Positions 33,745-42,759 of a DNA stretch of 55,265 nt are shown here, one piece after another. Numbering within the stretch: position 1 is the first letter of the stretch; each line of letters begins with the position of its first letter. Position numbers and translations under genes: made by a program. Origin of the DNA: BOG-933 sp037132135. GTDB taxonomy: Bacteria > Pseudomonadota > Alphaproteobacteria > Azospirillales > Azospirillaceae. Where the stretch lies: NCBI GenBank assembly GCA_037132135.1, contig JBAXPR010000010.1, forward strand, positions 1 to 55,265. Reading direction: 5' to 3'. Under the pieces are notes generated by a model, which ran no database searches, was not told the origin of the DNA, and saw only the letters and a program-made list of their open reading frames with translations.

Positions 33745-35817
33745 ATGACTTCGGAGCGGGAGGCGCGGGCCGAGGCCGAGCGCCTCCGGGCGCTGCGGGC
33801 CTACGACATTCTTGATACCGCCCCGGAGGAGACGTTCGATCGCGTTGTCCGGCTGGCGGCGGCGCTGACCGGGGCGCCGGTGGCGCTGGTGACCCTGCTC
33901 GACGAGCAGCGGGCGTGGTTCAAGGCTGCGCTCGGGCGGGAGCTGAGCGAAATCCCGCGCGAGCAGTCGTTTTGCGATCATGTCCTCGGCGATCCCGGCG
34001 TGCTGGTGGTCGAGGATGCCGCGCTCGATCCCCGATTCGCCGCCAGTCCGGTGGTCACCGGCCCGCCCTATGTCCGCTTTTATGCCGGGGCGCCCTTGCG
34101 CAGCCGCTCCGGCCATACCGTCGGGGCGCTGTGCGTGCTCGATGATCGGCCGCGCCGACTCGATGCCGCCCAGATCGACCGCCTCGCCGATCTTGCCGAA
34201 ACCGTGGTCGACGCCCTGGAACTGCGGCGGGCGGCCCGGGAGTTCGAGGCCGAGGCGGCGGCGCTCCGCGAGGCCCAGCAGGCGCTCGCCGCCAGCGAGG
34301 CCCGCCATCGCAGCGTCCTCGACACCGCGGTCGACGCGATCATCAGCATCGACGACGAGGGTCGGATCGACTCGGCGAACCCGGCCTGCGCGCGCCTCTT
34401 TGGCTATGCCCCGGGGGAACTGATCGGGCAGGAGGTCACGCTGCTGATGCCGCGCTCGGAGGTCAGCCGCCATGAAGAGGCCCTCAGCCGCTACCGGCAA
34501 ACCGGCAAGTCGAAGCTGATCAACGGCCCGGGCCGGGAGGTCACCGGCCGGCGCCGGGACGGCTCGCACCTGCCGATCCATCTCGCGGTCAGCGAGACCG
34601 AGGTCGGCGGCCGGACGAGGTTCACCGCCATCATCCGCGACATCACCGATCTGCGTGCCGTTCAGACCGACCTGCTCAATGCTCTCGCCCTGATGCATGC
34701 GGTGGTTGATGATTCGCCAGACCCGATCTTCATCAAGGACATGGAGGGGCGCTATCTGCTGCTCAACGCCGCCACCGCCCAAGCGCTCGGCCGTCCGCAG
34801 GCGGAGGTTCTGGGCCGCGGCGACGCCGATTTCCTGCCGGCCGGGATCGTGGCCCGGCTGCGCCGGACCGACGACGAGGTCACGGCCGGCGGGGTCACCG
34901 TCACGGCCGAAGAGATCTTGCCGGCGGCGGCGGGCGGCAGCACGGTCTATCTTACCACCAAGTCGCCGCTGATCGGCGCCGACGGGCGGATCGCCGGCGT
35001 GGTCGGCATCGCCCGCGACATCACCGCCCGCAAGGAAGCCGAGGAGGCGATGATCCGGGCCCGGGAGCAGGCCGACCGGGCCAATTCGGCCAAAACCGAG
35101 TTCCTCTCCAACATGAGTCATGAGTTGCGCACGCCGCTCAACGCCGTGCTCGGCTTCAGCCAGATGCTGGAGATGAATCAGGAGAAGGAGCCGCTGACGC
35201 CGACTCAGCGGAAATGCGTCGGCCACATTCACCGGGCGGGAGAGCACCTCCTCGACCTGATCAACGAAATCCTCGACCTCGCCAAGATCGAAACCGGTCG
35301 TCTGACCCTGATGATCGAGCCGGTCGATGCGCGGGCGGTGGTGATGGAAAGCCTGTCGCTGGTGGCTCCGATGGCGGCGCCGGCCGAACTGGCGTTGCGC
35401 TTCGCCGCCGCCGCCGCCGCGCCGCCGCCGCGGGTGCTGGCCGACGGCATCCGGCTGAAACAGGTGGTGGTCAACCTCTTGTCCAACGCCATCAAATACA
35501 ACCGCCGCGGCGGCAGCGTCACGGTCATTGAAGCCGTTCCCGCCGATGGCCGCCTGCGCCTGACCGTGGCCGACACCGGCCGCGGCATCGCGCCCGAGCA
35601 TTTCGACGAGGTGTTTCAACCCTTCAGCCGGCTGGCGGCCGATGCGGCCGGCATCGAGGGCACCGGCATCGGCCTGACCATCACCCGCCGGCTGGTGCTC
35701 CTGATGGGCGGCGCCATCGGGGTCGACAGCCGGGTCGGCGAGGGCAGTTCGTTCTGGATCGAGATGCCGGTCGCCCCCGGGGGCGGGGCTGGCTCCGATC
35801 CGGCCGACCGGTGGTGA
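33745..35817 (+). CDS. GAF-PAS-PAS sensor histidine kinase
   Basis: A 690-residue soluble kinase with no membrane segment. A GAF domain (about 1-160; REQSFCDHVL, RFYAGAPLRSRSGHTVGALC) is followed by two PAS domains (about 185-300 and 310-430; the first has FGYAPGELIGQEVTLLMPRS, as in FixL-type sensors). HisKA has His459 in FLSNMSHELRTPLNAVLGFS, and HATPase has NLLSNAIKYN, DTGRGI and GTGIGLTITRRL. The first PAS lacks an obvious heme His when read by eye, so oxygen sensing is unproven. No response regulator is adjacent. The weak ribosome site leaves the exact start slightly open. Confidence 0.92.
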   Translation: MTSEREARAEAERLRALRAYDILDTAPEETFDRVVRLAAALTGAPVALVTLLDEQRAWFKAALGRELSEIPREQSFCDHVLGDPGVLVVEDAALDPRFAASPVVTGPPYVRFYAGAPLRSRSGHTVGALCVLDDRPRRLDAAQIDRLADLAETVVDALELRRAAREFEAEAAALREAQQALAASEARHRSVLDTAVDAIISIDDEGRIDSANPACARLFGYAPGELIGQEVTLLMPRSEVSRHEEALSRYRQTGKSKLINGPGREVTGRRRDGSHLPIHLAVSETEVGGRTRFTAIIRDITDLRAVQTDLLNALALMHAVVDDSPDPIFIKDMEGRYLLLNAATAQALGRPQAEVLGRGDADFLPAGIVARLRRTDDEVTAGGVTVTAEEILPAAAGGSTVYLTTKSPLIGADGRIAGVVGIARDITARKEAEEAMIRAREQADRANSAKTEFLSNMSHELRTPLNAVLGFSQMLEMNQEKEPLTPTQRKCVGHIHRAGEHLLDLINEILDLAKIETGRLTLMIEPVDARAVVMESLSLVAPMAAPAELALRFAAAAAAPPPRVLADGIRLKQVVVNLLSNAIKYNRRGGSVTVIEAVPADGRLRLTVADTGRGIAPEHFDEVFQPFSRLAADAAGIEGTGIGLTITRRLVLLMGGAIGVDSRVGEGSSFWIEMPVAPGGGAGSDPADRW

Positions 35818-35860
35818 AATTGCTTGTTCGCGGCGGTGCGGGCTGCTATCAGAACGCCTC

Positions 35861-38710
35861 ATGAACAAGTTCCTAAGCATCCGCGGCGCGCGGGAGCACA
35901 ACCTCAAGAACATCGACCTCGATCTGCCGCGGGACCGGCTGATCGTGATCACCGGTTTGTCCGGCTCGGGCAAGTCGTCGCTGGCCTTTGACACCATCTA
36001 TGCCGAGGGTCAGCGCCGCTATGTCGAGAGCCTGTCGGCCTACGCCCGGCAGTTTTTGGAGCTGATGCAAAAGCCCGACGTCGACAGCATCGAAGGGCTG
36101 TCACCGGCTATCTCGATCGAGCAGAAGACGACCTCGCGCAACCCGCGCTCGACCGTGGGCACGGTGACCGAAATCTACGACTACATGCGCCTGCTGTACG
36201 CGCGGGTCGGTGTACCGTACTCGCCGGCCACCGGTCTGCCGATCGAGAGTCAGACCGTCAGTCAGATGGTCGACCGCCTCGTGGCCTTGCCCGAAGGCAG
36301 CCGGCTCTATCTGCTGGCGCCGCTGGTGCGCGGGCGCAAGGGCGAATACCGCAAGGAGCTGCTGGAACTGCGCAAGCAGGGTTTTCAGCGGGTGAAGGTC
36401 GACGGCTTGCTCTATGAGATCGACGAAGTCCCGGCCCTCAACAAGAAGATCAAGCACGACATCGAGGTCGTGGTCGACCGCCTCGTGATTCGCGACGGCC
36501 TGGGCACCCGGCTCGCCGACTCGGTGGAAACCGCGCTCCGCCTGGGCGACGGCCTGCTGTTCGCCGAAAGGGCGGATGGCGGCGAGCGCCTGATCTTCTC
36601 GGCCAAATTCGCCTGCCCGGTCAGCGGCTTCACGATATCCGAGATCGAGCCGCGGCTGTTTTCCTTCAACAACCCGTACGGCGCCTGTCCGGCCTGCGAC
36701 GGCCTCGGTCAGAAGCTCTATTTCGACCCGCTGCTGGTGGTGCCCGACGAGCGGCTGTCGCTGCGCAAAGGCGCTATTGCACCCTGGACCGGCACCCAGT
36801 CGGCCTACTATTTGCAAACCCTCGAATCGCTCGGCCGGCATTACGGCTTCAGTACCGATGTCCCCTGGGCGGATCTGCCCGATGCGGCCCGCCAACTGGT
36901 GCTTTATGGCAGCGGCAAGACCGCGATCACGCTCAAGTTTGAGGATGGCGTCCGCAAGTTCGAGACCACCAAGCCCTTCGAGGGCCTGATCAACAATCTG
37001 GAGCGGCGCTGGAAGGACACCGAGAGCGCCTGGATGCGTGAGGAGTTGGGCAAGTATCAGTCGGCCCAGCCCTGCGAAGCCTGCCGGGGCCAGCGCCTGA
37101 AGCCCGAAGCGCTGGCGGTGAATATCCGCGGCCTGCACATCTCGGAAGTCACCGAGATGTCGATACGGCAGGCCGCGGCATGGTTTGGCGAACTCAACGG
37201 CCATCTCCGGCCCAAGGATCAGGAGATCGCGGCGCGGATTCTCAAGGAGATCAACGAGCGGCTCGGTTTTCTCAACAATGTCGGCCTGGAATACCTCACC
37301 CTCAGCCGCAATTCCGGCTCGCTCTCGGGCGGCGAGAGCCAGCGCATCCGCCTCGCCTCGCAGATCGGCTCCGGGCTGACCGGGGTGCTGTACGTGCTCG
37401 ATGAGCCCTCGATCGGCCTGCATCAGCGCGACAACGACCGGTTGCTGACCACCCTGGTCCGCCTGCGCGACATCGGCAACACCGTGATCGTGGTCGAGCA
37501 CGACGAGGACGCGATCCGCCACGCCGACTGGCTGGTCGATATGGGACCGGGCGCCGGCGTTCATGGCGGCCACGTCGTTGCCGAGGGCACGCCCGATCAG
37601 GTTGAGGCTCATCCCGAGAGCATCACCGCCCGCTATCTTTCCGGCCGCCTGAAAATTCCCGTGCCGGCGGTGCGGCGGCCCGGCCATCCCGGCCAGACGC
37701 TGGCGGTGGTCGGTGCCCGGGCCAACAATCTCAAGAATCTCACCGTCACGATTCCGCTCGGCACCTTCACCTGCGTCACCGGGGTCTCGGGGGGCGGCAA
37801 ATCGACGCTGATCGTCGAAACCCTATACAAGGCGCTGGCGCGCCGGCTCAACGGCGCCCGCGAGCATCCGGCCGAGCACGACAGCATCGAGGGGCTGGCC
37901 TTTCTCGACAAGATCGTCGATATCGACCAGTCGCCGATCGGCCGTACGCCCCGGTCCAACCCGGCCACGTACACCGGCGCCTTCACTCCGATTCGCGACT
38001 GGTTCGCCGGTCTGCCCGAGGCCAAGGCCCGCGGCTACGGGCCCGGGCGGTTTTCCTTCAATGTCAAGGGCGGGCGCTGCGAAGCCTGCCAGGGCGACGG
38101 CCTGATCAAGATCGAGATGCACTTTCTGCCCGATGTCTACGTCACTTGCGACGTCTGCAAGGGCAAGAGGTACAACCGGGAAACCCTCGACATCACCTTC
38201 AAGGATCAGACCATCGCCGGCGTCCTCGACATGACCGTCGAAGAGGGGGCCCACTTCTTCAAGGCGGTACCATCGATTCGCGACAAGCTGGAAACCCTGA
38301 ACCGGGTCGGCCTCGGCTATATCCGGGTCGGCCAGCCCGCGACCACCCTCTCGGGCGGCGAGGCCCAGCGGGTCAAGCTGGCCAAGGAACTTTCCCGTAG
38401 AGCCACCGGCAAGACCCTCTATATACTCGACGAGCCGACCACCGGCCTGCATTTCGCCGACGTCCATACCCTGCTGGAGGTTCTCCATGCGCTGGTGGAC
38501 CAGGGCAACACGGTGCTGGTGATCGAGCACAACCTGGAGGTGATCAAGACCGCCGACTGGATCATCGACCTCGGTCCCGAGGGCGGCGATGGCGGCGGCG
38601 AGGTGGTCGCCGAGGGTGTTCCCGAGGATGTAATAAGGGTTTCACGAAGCTATACCGGGCAGTATCTTGCGCCGTATCTTGGCGCCGGAGCGACGCCGCG
38701 GCGCGCATAG
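35861..38710 (+). CDS. uvrA: Excinuclease ABC subunit A
   Basis: A 949-residue nucleotide-excision-repair damage sensor with two ABC ATPase modules. Walker A loops are GLSGSGKSSLAFDTIYAEGQ (near residue 31) and GVSGGGKSTLIVETLYKAL (near 642). ABC signatures are SGSLSGGESQRIRLA and TLSGGEAQRVKLAKEL. The second zinc finger is complete (CEAC and CDVC). In the first, the leading CxxC reads CPVS with Ser255, a variation I remember as common in alphaproteobacterial UvrA. Length and start are normal. A small gene follows 82 bases downstream. Confidence 0.97.
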   Translation: MNKFLSIRGAREHNLKNIDLDLPRDRLIVITGLSGSGKSSLAFDTIYAEGQRRYVESLSAYARQFLELMQKPDVDSIEGLSPAISIEQKTTSRNPRSTVGTVTEIYDYMRLLYARVGVPYSPATGLPIESQTVSQMVDRLVALPEGSRLYLLAPLVRGRKGEYRKELLELRKQGFQRVKVDGLLYEIDEVPALNKKIKHDIEVVVDRLVIRDGLGTRLADSVETALRLGDGLLFAERADGGERLIFSAKFACPVSGFTISEIEPRLFSFNNPYGACPACDGLGQKLYFDPLLVVPDERLSLRKGAIAPWTGTQSAYYLQTLESLGRHYGFSTDVPWADLPDAARQLVLYGSGKTAITLKFEDGVRKFETTKPFEGLINNLERRWKDTESAWMREELGKYQSAQPCEACRGQRLKPEALAVNIRGLHISEVTEMSIRQAAAWFGELNGHLRPKDQEIAARILKEINERLGFLNNVGLEYLTLSRNSGSLSGGESQRIRLASQIGSGLTGVLYVLDEPSIGLHQRDNDRLLTTLVRLRDIGNTVIVVEHDEDAIRHADWLVDMGPGAGVHGGHVVAEGTPDQVEAHPESITARYLSGRLKIPVPAVRRPGHPGQTLAVVGARANNLKNLTVTIPLGTFTCVTGVSGGGKSTLIVETLYKALARRLNGAREHPAEHDSIEGLAFLDKIVDIDQSPIGRTPRSNPATYTGAFTPIRDWFAGLPEAKARGYGPGRFSFNVKGGRCEACQGDGLIKIEMHFLPDVYVTCDVCKGKRYNRETLDITFKDQTIAGVLDMTVEEGAHFFKAVPSIRDKLETLNRVGLGYIRVGQPATTLSGGEAQRVKLAKELSRRATGKTLYILDEPTTGLHFADVHTLLEVLHALVDQGNTVLVIEHNLEVIKTADWIIDLGPEGGDGGGEVVAEGVPEDVIRVSRSYTGQYLAPYLGAGATPRRA

Positions 38711-38792
38711 ATGCCTGTCCCCGGGGCAGGGCGCCGCCCAGACTGACCGGTACGACCGACAGACCGAGACGATTGACAAGAGGAACAGCGCG

Positions 38793-39056
38793 ATGTCGAA
38801 CCTCCGCAGGCAAGCGATGGACGCGATTCTGGCCGCCGCCCGTCACGATATCTCCGACACCCTCAAGGAGCAGGGGATCGAGAACCCCCACGACGAGGAT
38901 GCCGACGGCGCCGTGTTCGATGTCGCCATCCTTTATGCTTTTCGGGTGTTCATGCGCATCTGCGAGCAGGAGGGACTCTCCGTCACCCCCGAGGAGTTCG
39001 TCGATCTCGCCGGCGAACTGGTTGAAGAAATGGCTGAGGATGCTGAACTCGGTTGA
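38793..39056 (+). CDS. Small hypothetical protein downstream of uvrA
   Basis: An 87-residue soluble protein: MSNLRRQAMDAILAAARHDI, then a helical FDVAILYAFRVFMRICEQEG and an acidic end (LVEEMAEDAELG). AAGAGGAA lies about 8 bases before the ATG at 38793, which supports this start over the open frame to 38667. It has the same size and plan as the gene at 20950. No function can be assigned. Confidence 0.68.
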   Translation: MSNLRRQAMDAILAAARHDISDTLKEQGIENPHDEDADGAVFDVAILYAFRVFMRICEQEGLSVTPEEFVDLAGELVEEMAEDAELG

Positions 39057-39123
39057 CTCCGGTTTCAGCGCCGCAGGAAAACCGGGAAAAACTGTCCCGG
39101 CACCTGACGGGCGCGAGATACGG

Positions 39124-39151
39124 GATTGGCCCTAGAAAAGCCGTGATTGGC
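39124..39151 (+). repeat. Direct repeat GATTGGC, two helical turns apart
   Basis: GATTGGC at 39124-39130 and again at 39145-39151, a 21-bp centre-to-centre spacing, 42-69 bases upstream of the SHP-like cytochrome gene. Such spacing places both on one DNA face, as expected for a tandem activator site. Confidence 0.4.
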
Positions 39152-39163
39152 TGTTTATTGCTG

Positions 39164-39185
39164 GTCTCCTCACTGGAGGGGAGAC
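39164..39185 (+). promoter_or_regulatory. Hairpin that would hide the ribosome site of the SHP-like gene
   Basis: GTCTCC (39164-39169) can pair with GGAGAC (39180-39185), which overlaps the Shine-Dalgarno GGGGAG for the ATG at 39193. A competing shorter pairing (CTCC with GGAG at 39175) also exists. Formation in the mRNA would reduce translation. Confidence 0.4.
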
Positions 39186-39192
39186 GGAACCG

Positions 39193-39624
39193 ATGCCGCG
39201 TTTGACCGCTTTGGCCGTCACCGGCTGTCTGCTGGCCTTCGGCGCTGCCGGTGCCGCGGCGGCCCCGGGTAATGGCGCGCGCGACGCCATCCTGGCCGGG
39301 TTTGCTGCCGAGGCCCGGGCGGCCGACCCCGGCTTCGCCGGCTTTGCCGCCGCGCGCGGCGAGGCGCTGTTTCGGGCCAGACAGAGCGGCGGCAGAGCCG
39401 AAACCCCGTCCTGTACCACCTGTCACACCGAGGATCCGACCCGGCCGGGCCAGACCCGCGCCGGCAAGGAGATCGAGCCGATGGCGGTTTCAAAGACCCC
39501 GGACCGCTTCACCGATCCGGAGAAGGTCGCGAAATGGCTGGGGCGCAATTGCAACAGCGTGCTCGGCCGACCCTGCACCGCGACCGAAAAGGGCGACGTC
39601 CTGACCTTCTTGAGCGGCCGTTGA
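39193..39624 (+). CDS. DUF1924 / SHP-like monoheme cytochrome c
   Basis: A 143-residue exported c-type cytochrome. After the signal peptide (cut near AAA-AP, residue 24), the heme site is CTTCH at 74-78. The C-terminal part KWLGRNCNSVLGRPCTATEK, then GDVLTFL, is the hallmark of DUF1924, the family of the Rhodobacter sphaeroides oxygen-binding heme protein SHP. In SHP an Asn is the sixth ligand and is displaced by O2 or NO; an Asn-Cys pair is present here, but the ligand cannot be fixed by eye. The diheme partner follows 29 bases downstream. The cytochrome b partner often found with this pair is absent. Confidence 0.9.
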   Translation: MPRLTALAVTGCLLAFGAAGAAAAPGNGARDAILAGFAAEARAADPGFAGFAAARGEALFRARQSGGRAETPSCTTCHTEDPTRPGQTRAGKEIEPMAVSKTPDRFTDPEKVAKWLGRNCNSVLGRPCTATEKGDVLTFLSGR

Positions 39625-39653
39625 GGCGCCGTCCCGTCCGAAAGGCCCCCCCG

Positions 39654-40097
39654 ATGCAAATGCCGAGGATGATCACGGTTGCCCTGGCCCTGGCGGTGGC
39701 CCCCTGGCCGGCCGGACCGGCCCGTGCCGCCGGTGCCGCGACGCAGCCGGCCAATGAGGTGGTGCACAAGGAATGCGGCGCCTGCCACATTGCCTATCTG
39801 CCGCGTTTCCTGCCGGCGACCGCCTGGACCAAGCTGTTCGACAGCCTCGACAATCATTATGGCGAGGATGCCAGCATGCCTCCCGAGGTCTCGGCGGTGG
39901 TCCGGCACTATTATCTCGACCATGCCGCCGGGCTGTACTGGACTTCACCCTCGACCAAGGACATTCCGCGCATCACCGCTCAGGCGTGGTGGAAGCGCGC
40001 CATGGGCAAGCTCGACGTCAGCACCCCGCGCATCCGCAGCCGTGCCAACTGCGGCGCCTGCCATACTCATGCCGACTGGTACATGGGCGTCCGGTGA
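39654..40097 (+). CDS. DHC-like diheme cytochrome c
   Basis: A 147-residue periplasmic protein. A signal peptide (ITVALALAVAPWPAGPARAA) is followed by two heme sites: CGACH at 41-45 and CGACH at 133-137, close to the C-terminus. The spacing and YLPRFLPATAWTKLFDSLDN match the diheme cytochrome DHC that passes electrons to SHP in Rhodobacter. The ATG at 39654 follows a weak AAAGG. It is probably in one transcript with the SHP-like gene and converges on the Fnr-like regulator, 10 bases apart. Confidence 0.9.
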   Translation: MQMPRMITVALALAVAPWPAGPARAAGAATQPANEVVHKECGACHIAYLPRFLPATAWTKLFDSLDNHYGEDASMPPEVSAVVRHYYLDHAAGLYWTSPSTKDIPRITAQAWWKRAMGKLDVSTPRIRSRANCGACHTHADWYMGVR

Positions 40098-40107
40098 ACC
40101 GCCGCTC

Positions 40108-40803
40108 TCAGGCGCCGGCGGCGATGGCGGTCAGCCGGCCGATATCGCGTTCGAAAAGGTTGAGCGCGACTTCCCGCACCGCGCCGCTGCGCTTGAGGTC
40201 GGCGATCATGCGACTCGCGGTTTCCATGGTGATGCCGAGCAGGGCGCCGACATCCTCGCGGCCGAACAGCCGCACCCGCGATTCGGTGGCCGGAGCCAGA
40301 ATCAGGAACAGCCGGGCGACGCGCTGGCGGGCATGGCCGGTGGCCAGCTCGCGGGTGCAGTCGTGGGCGCGGCTCAGCGACTCGTGCCACTTCTTCATCA
40401 GCTGCCGGTGCAGCTTGGGCGCCAGCTGGGTGACCACCGCGCAGGGGATGCGGCACAGCTTGGTCTGTTGCAGGGCGATCGCGCTATGCTCGTAATGGCC
40501 GGCAACCGTGGCTTCGAGCCCCGCCACCAGGCCCTGTCCCAGCAGATTGACGATGCGCTGGCTGCCGTCGCTGAGATACTGCTCGAGCTTGAGCAATCCC
40601 TCGCGCACGGTATAGAGCGCCGCGCCGATATCGCCGGAGCGGTACAGCGACTCGCCGGGCAGGAGTCGGATGTCGTCGATCGGCACGTCGACGGCGTGAA
40701 AATCCTCGGCCTCGAGATCCGCGAACAAAACCAAATCGCGAATCGCGCATTCAGTGCAGGACATCGCACCGTTGCCGGCCGTCTGATGCTCCTGAAGCCC
40801 CAT
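40108..40803 (-). CDS. Crp/Fnr family transcriptional regulator
   Basis: A 231-residue regulator with an N-terminal cyclic-nucleotide-fold domain (about 35-145; GDIGAALYTVREGLLKLEQY), a dimer helix and a C-terminal winged HTH (FGREDVGALLGITMETASRM, then IADLKRSG). The start MGLQEHQTAGNGAMSCTECA has Cys16 and Cys19 in the Fnr arrangement. The third Fnr ligand position is Val25, while Cys117 (TKLCRIP) matches the fourth; Cys121 is extra. Recognition-helix residues E-T-S-R fit Fnr-type DNA sites. AAGGA with 6-base spacing supports ATG at 40803. It is divergent from the oxidase gene, so it may control it. Confidence 0.9.
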   Translation of the reverse strand: MGLQEHQTAGNGAMSCTECAIRDLVLFADLEAEDFHAVDVPIDDIRLLPGESLYRSGDIGAALYTVREGLLKLEQYLSDGSQRIVNLLGQGLVAGLEATVAGHYEHSAIALQQTKLCRIPCAVVTQLAPKLHRQLMKKWHESLSRAHDCTRELATGHARQRVARLFLILAPATESRVRLFGREDVGALLGITMETASRMIADLKRSGAVREVALNLFERDIGRLTAIAAGA

Positions 40804-40922
40804 CACCAATCCTTCGCTGATCGAAAAACTACGGGAAATCCCTTACCACTCAAGACGTTAACAAGGCATGCGGCAAGAACGCCCGTTAAGCCCATTGCGT
40901 TATTCGCCCGACGCATAGAACT

Positions 40923-40936
40923 TTGACAATTGTCTG
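40923..40936. promoter_or_regulatory. Fnr/Crp-like palindrome upstream of the oxidase gene
   Basis: TTGACAATTGTCTG contains a perfect 10-bp palindrome (GACAATTGTC) and one good Fnr-type half-site (TTGAC); the other half is degenerate. It is about 85-98 bases upstream of the preferred oxidase start at 41021 and within the divergent promoter of the Fnr-like regulator gene. Confidence 0.4.
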
Positions 40937-41020
40937 ATGGAGAACCTAAGTCGGTTCAGCCACCCTTCAAGCGACGAAACGTCGCAGCGCGATCGTAGCA
41001 CCGTTTCAAGGAGCGTTACC

Positions 41021-42595
<1,575 letters not shown>

Positions 42596-42657
42596 GACAG
42601 CCAACCGGTCCGGCCGGCTTCTTCCGGTCTTATCATTCTGACGAGGATAAACTTAAG

Positions 42658-42674
42658 CCTTACGTATAGTAAGG
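42658..42674 (+). other. Short hairpin in the AT-rich gap after the oxidase gene
   Basis: CCTTAC and GTAAGG form a perfect 6-bp stem around GTATA. It lies 62 bases after the oxidase stop. There is no T-run, so its role as terminator or operator is unclear. Confidence 0.3.
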
Positions 42675-42722
42675 ACGCCTTATGACGCGGACCTCCCAAA
42701 TATATATGTGTTAAAGTGATGA

Positions 42723-42728
42723 TATAAT
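42723..42728 (+). promoter_or_regulatory. Possible -10 element for the chemoreceptor gene
   Basis: A perfect TATAAT, 31 bases before the chemoreceptor ATG at 42760, in a strikingly AT-rich stretch. No good -35 is found at 16-18 bases upstream, so either an activator or another sigma factor would be needed, or the match is chance. Confidence 0.3.
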
Positions 42729-42759
42729 CGGCGGTGTCGCCAGACCTGGGAGGGATGAT

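Noticed and set aside
33745..35817. Possible FixL-type heme oxygen sensor
   Set aside because: The first PAS resembles FixL in its loop, but I cannot place a proximal heme histidine by eye, so I only call it a PAS domain.
36614..36625. Apparent loss of a zinc ligand in UvrA (CPVS instead of CPxC)
   Set aside because: I recall this Ser in many alphaproteobacterial UvrA proteins, so it is probably a lineage trait rather than damage.
40937..41020. Upstream ATG giving a 28-residue extension of the oxidase subunit
   Set aside because: The extension is polar and unlike the family, while AAGGAG lies 7 bases before the ATG at 41021.
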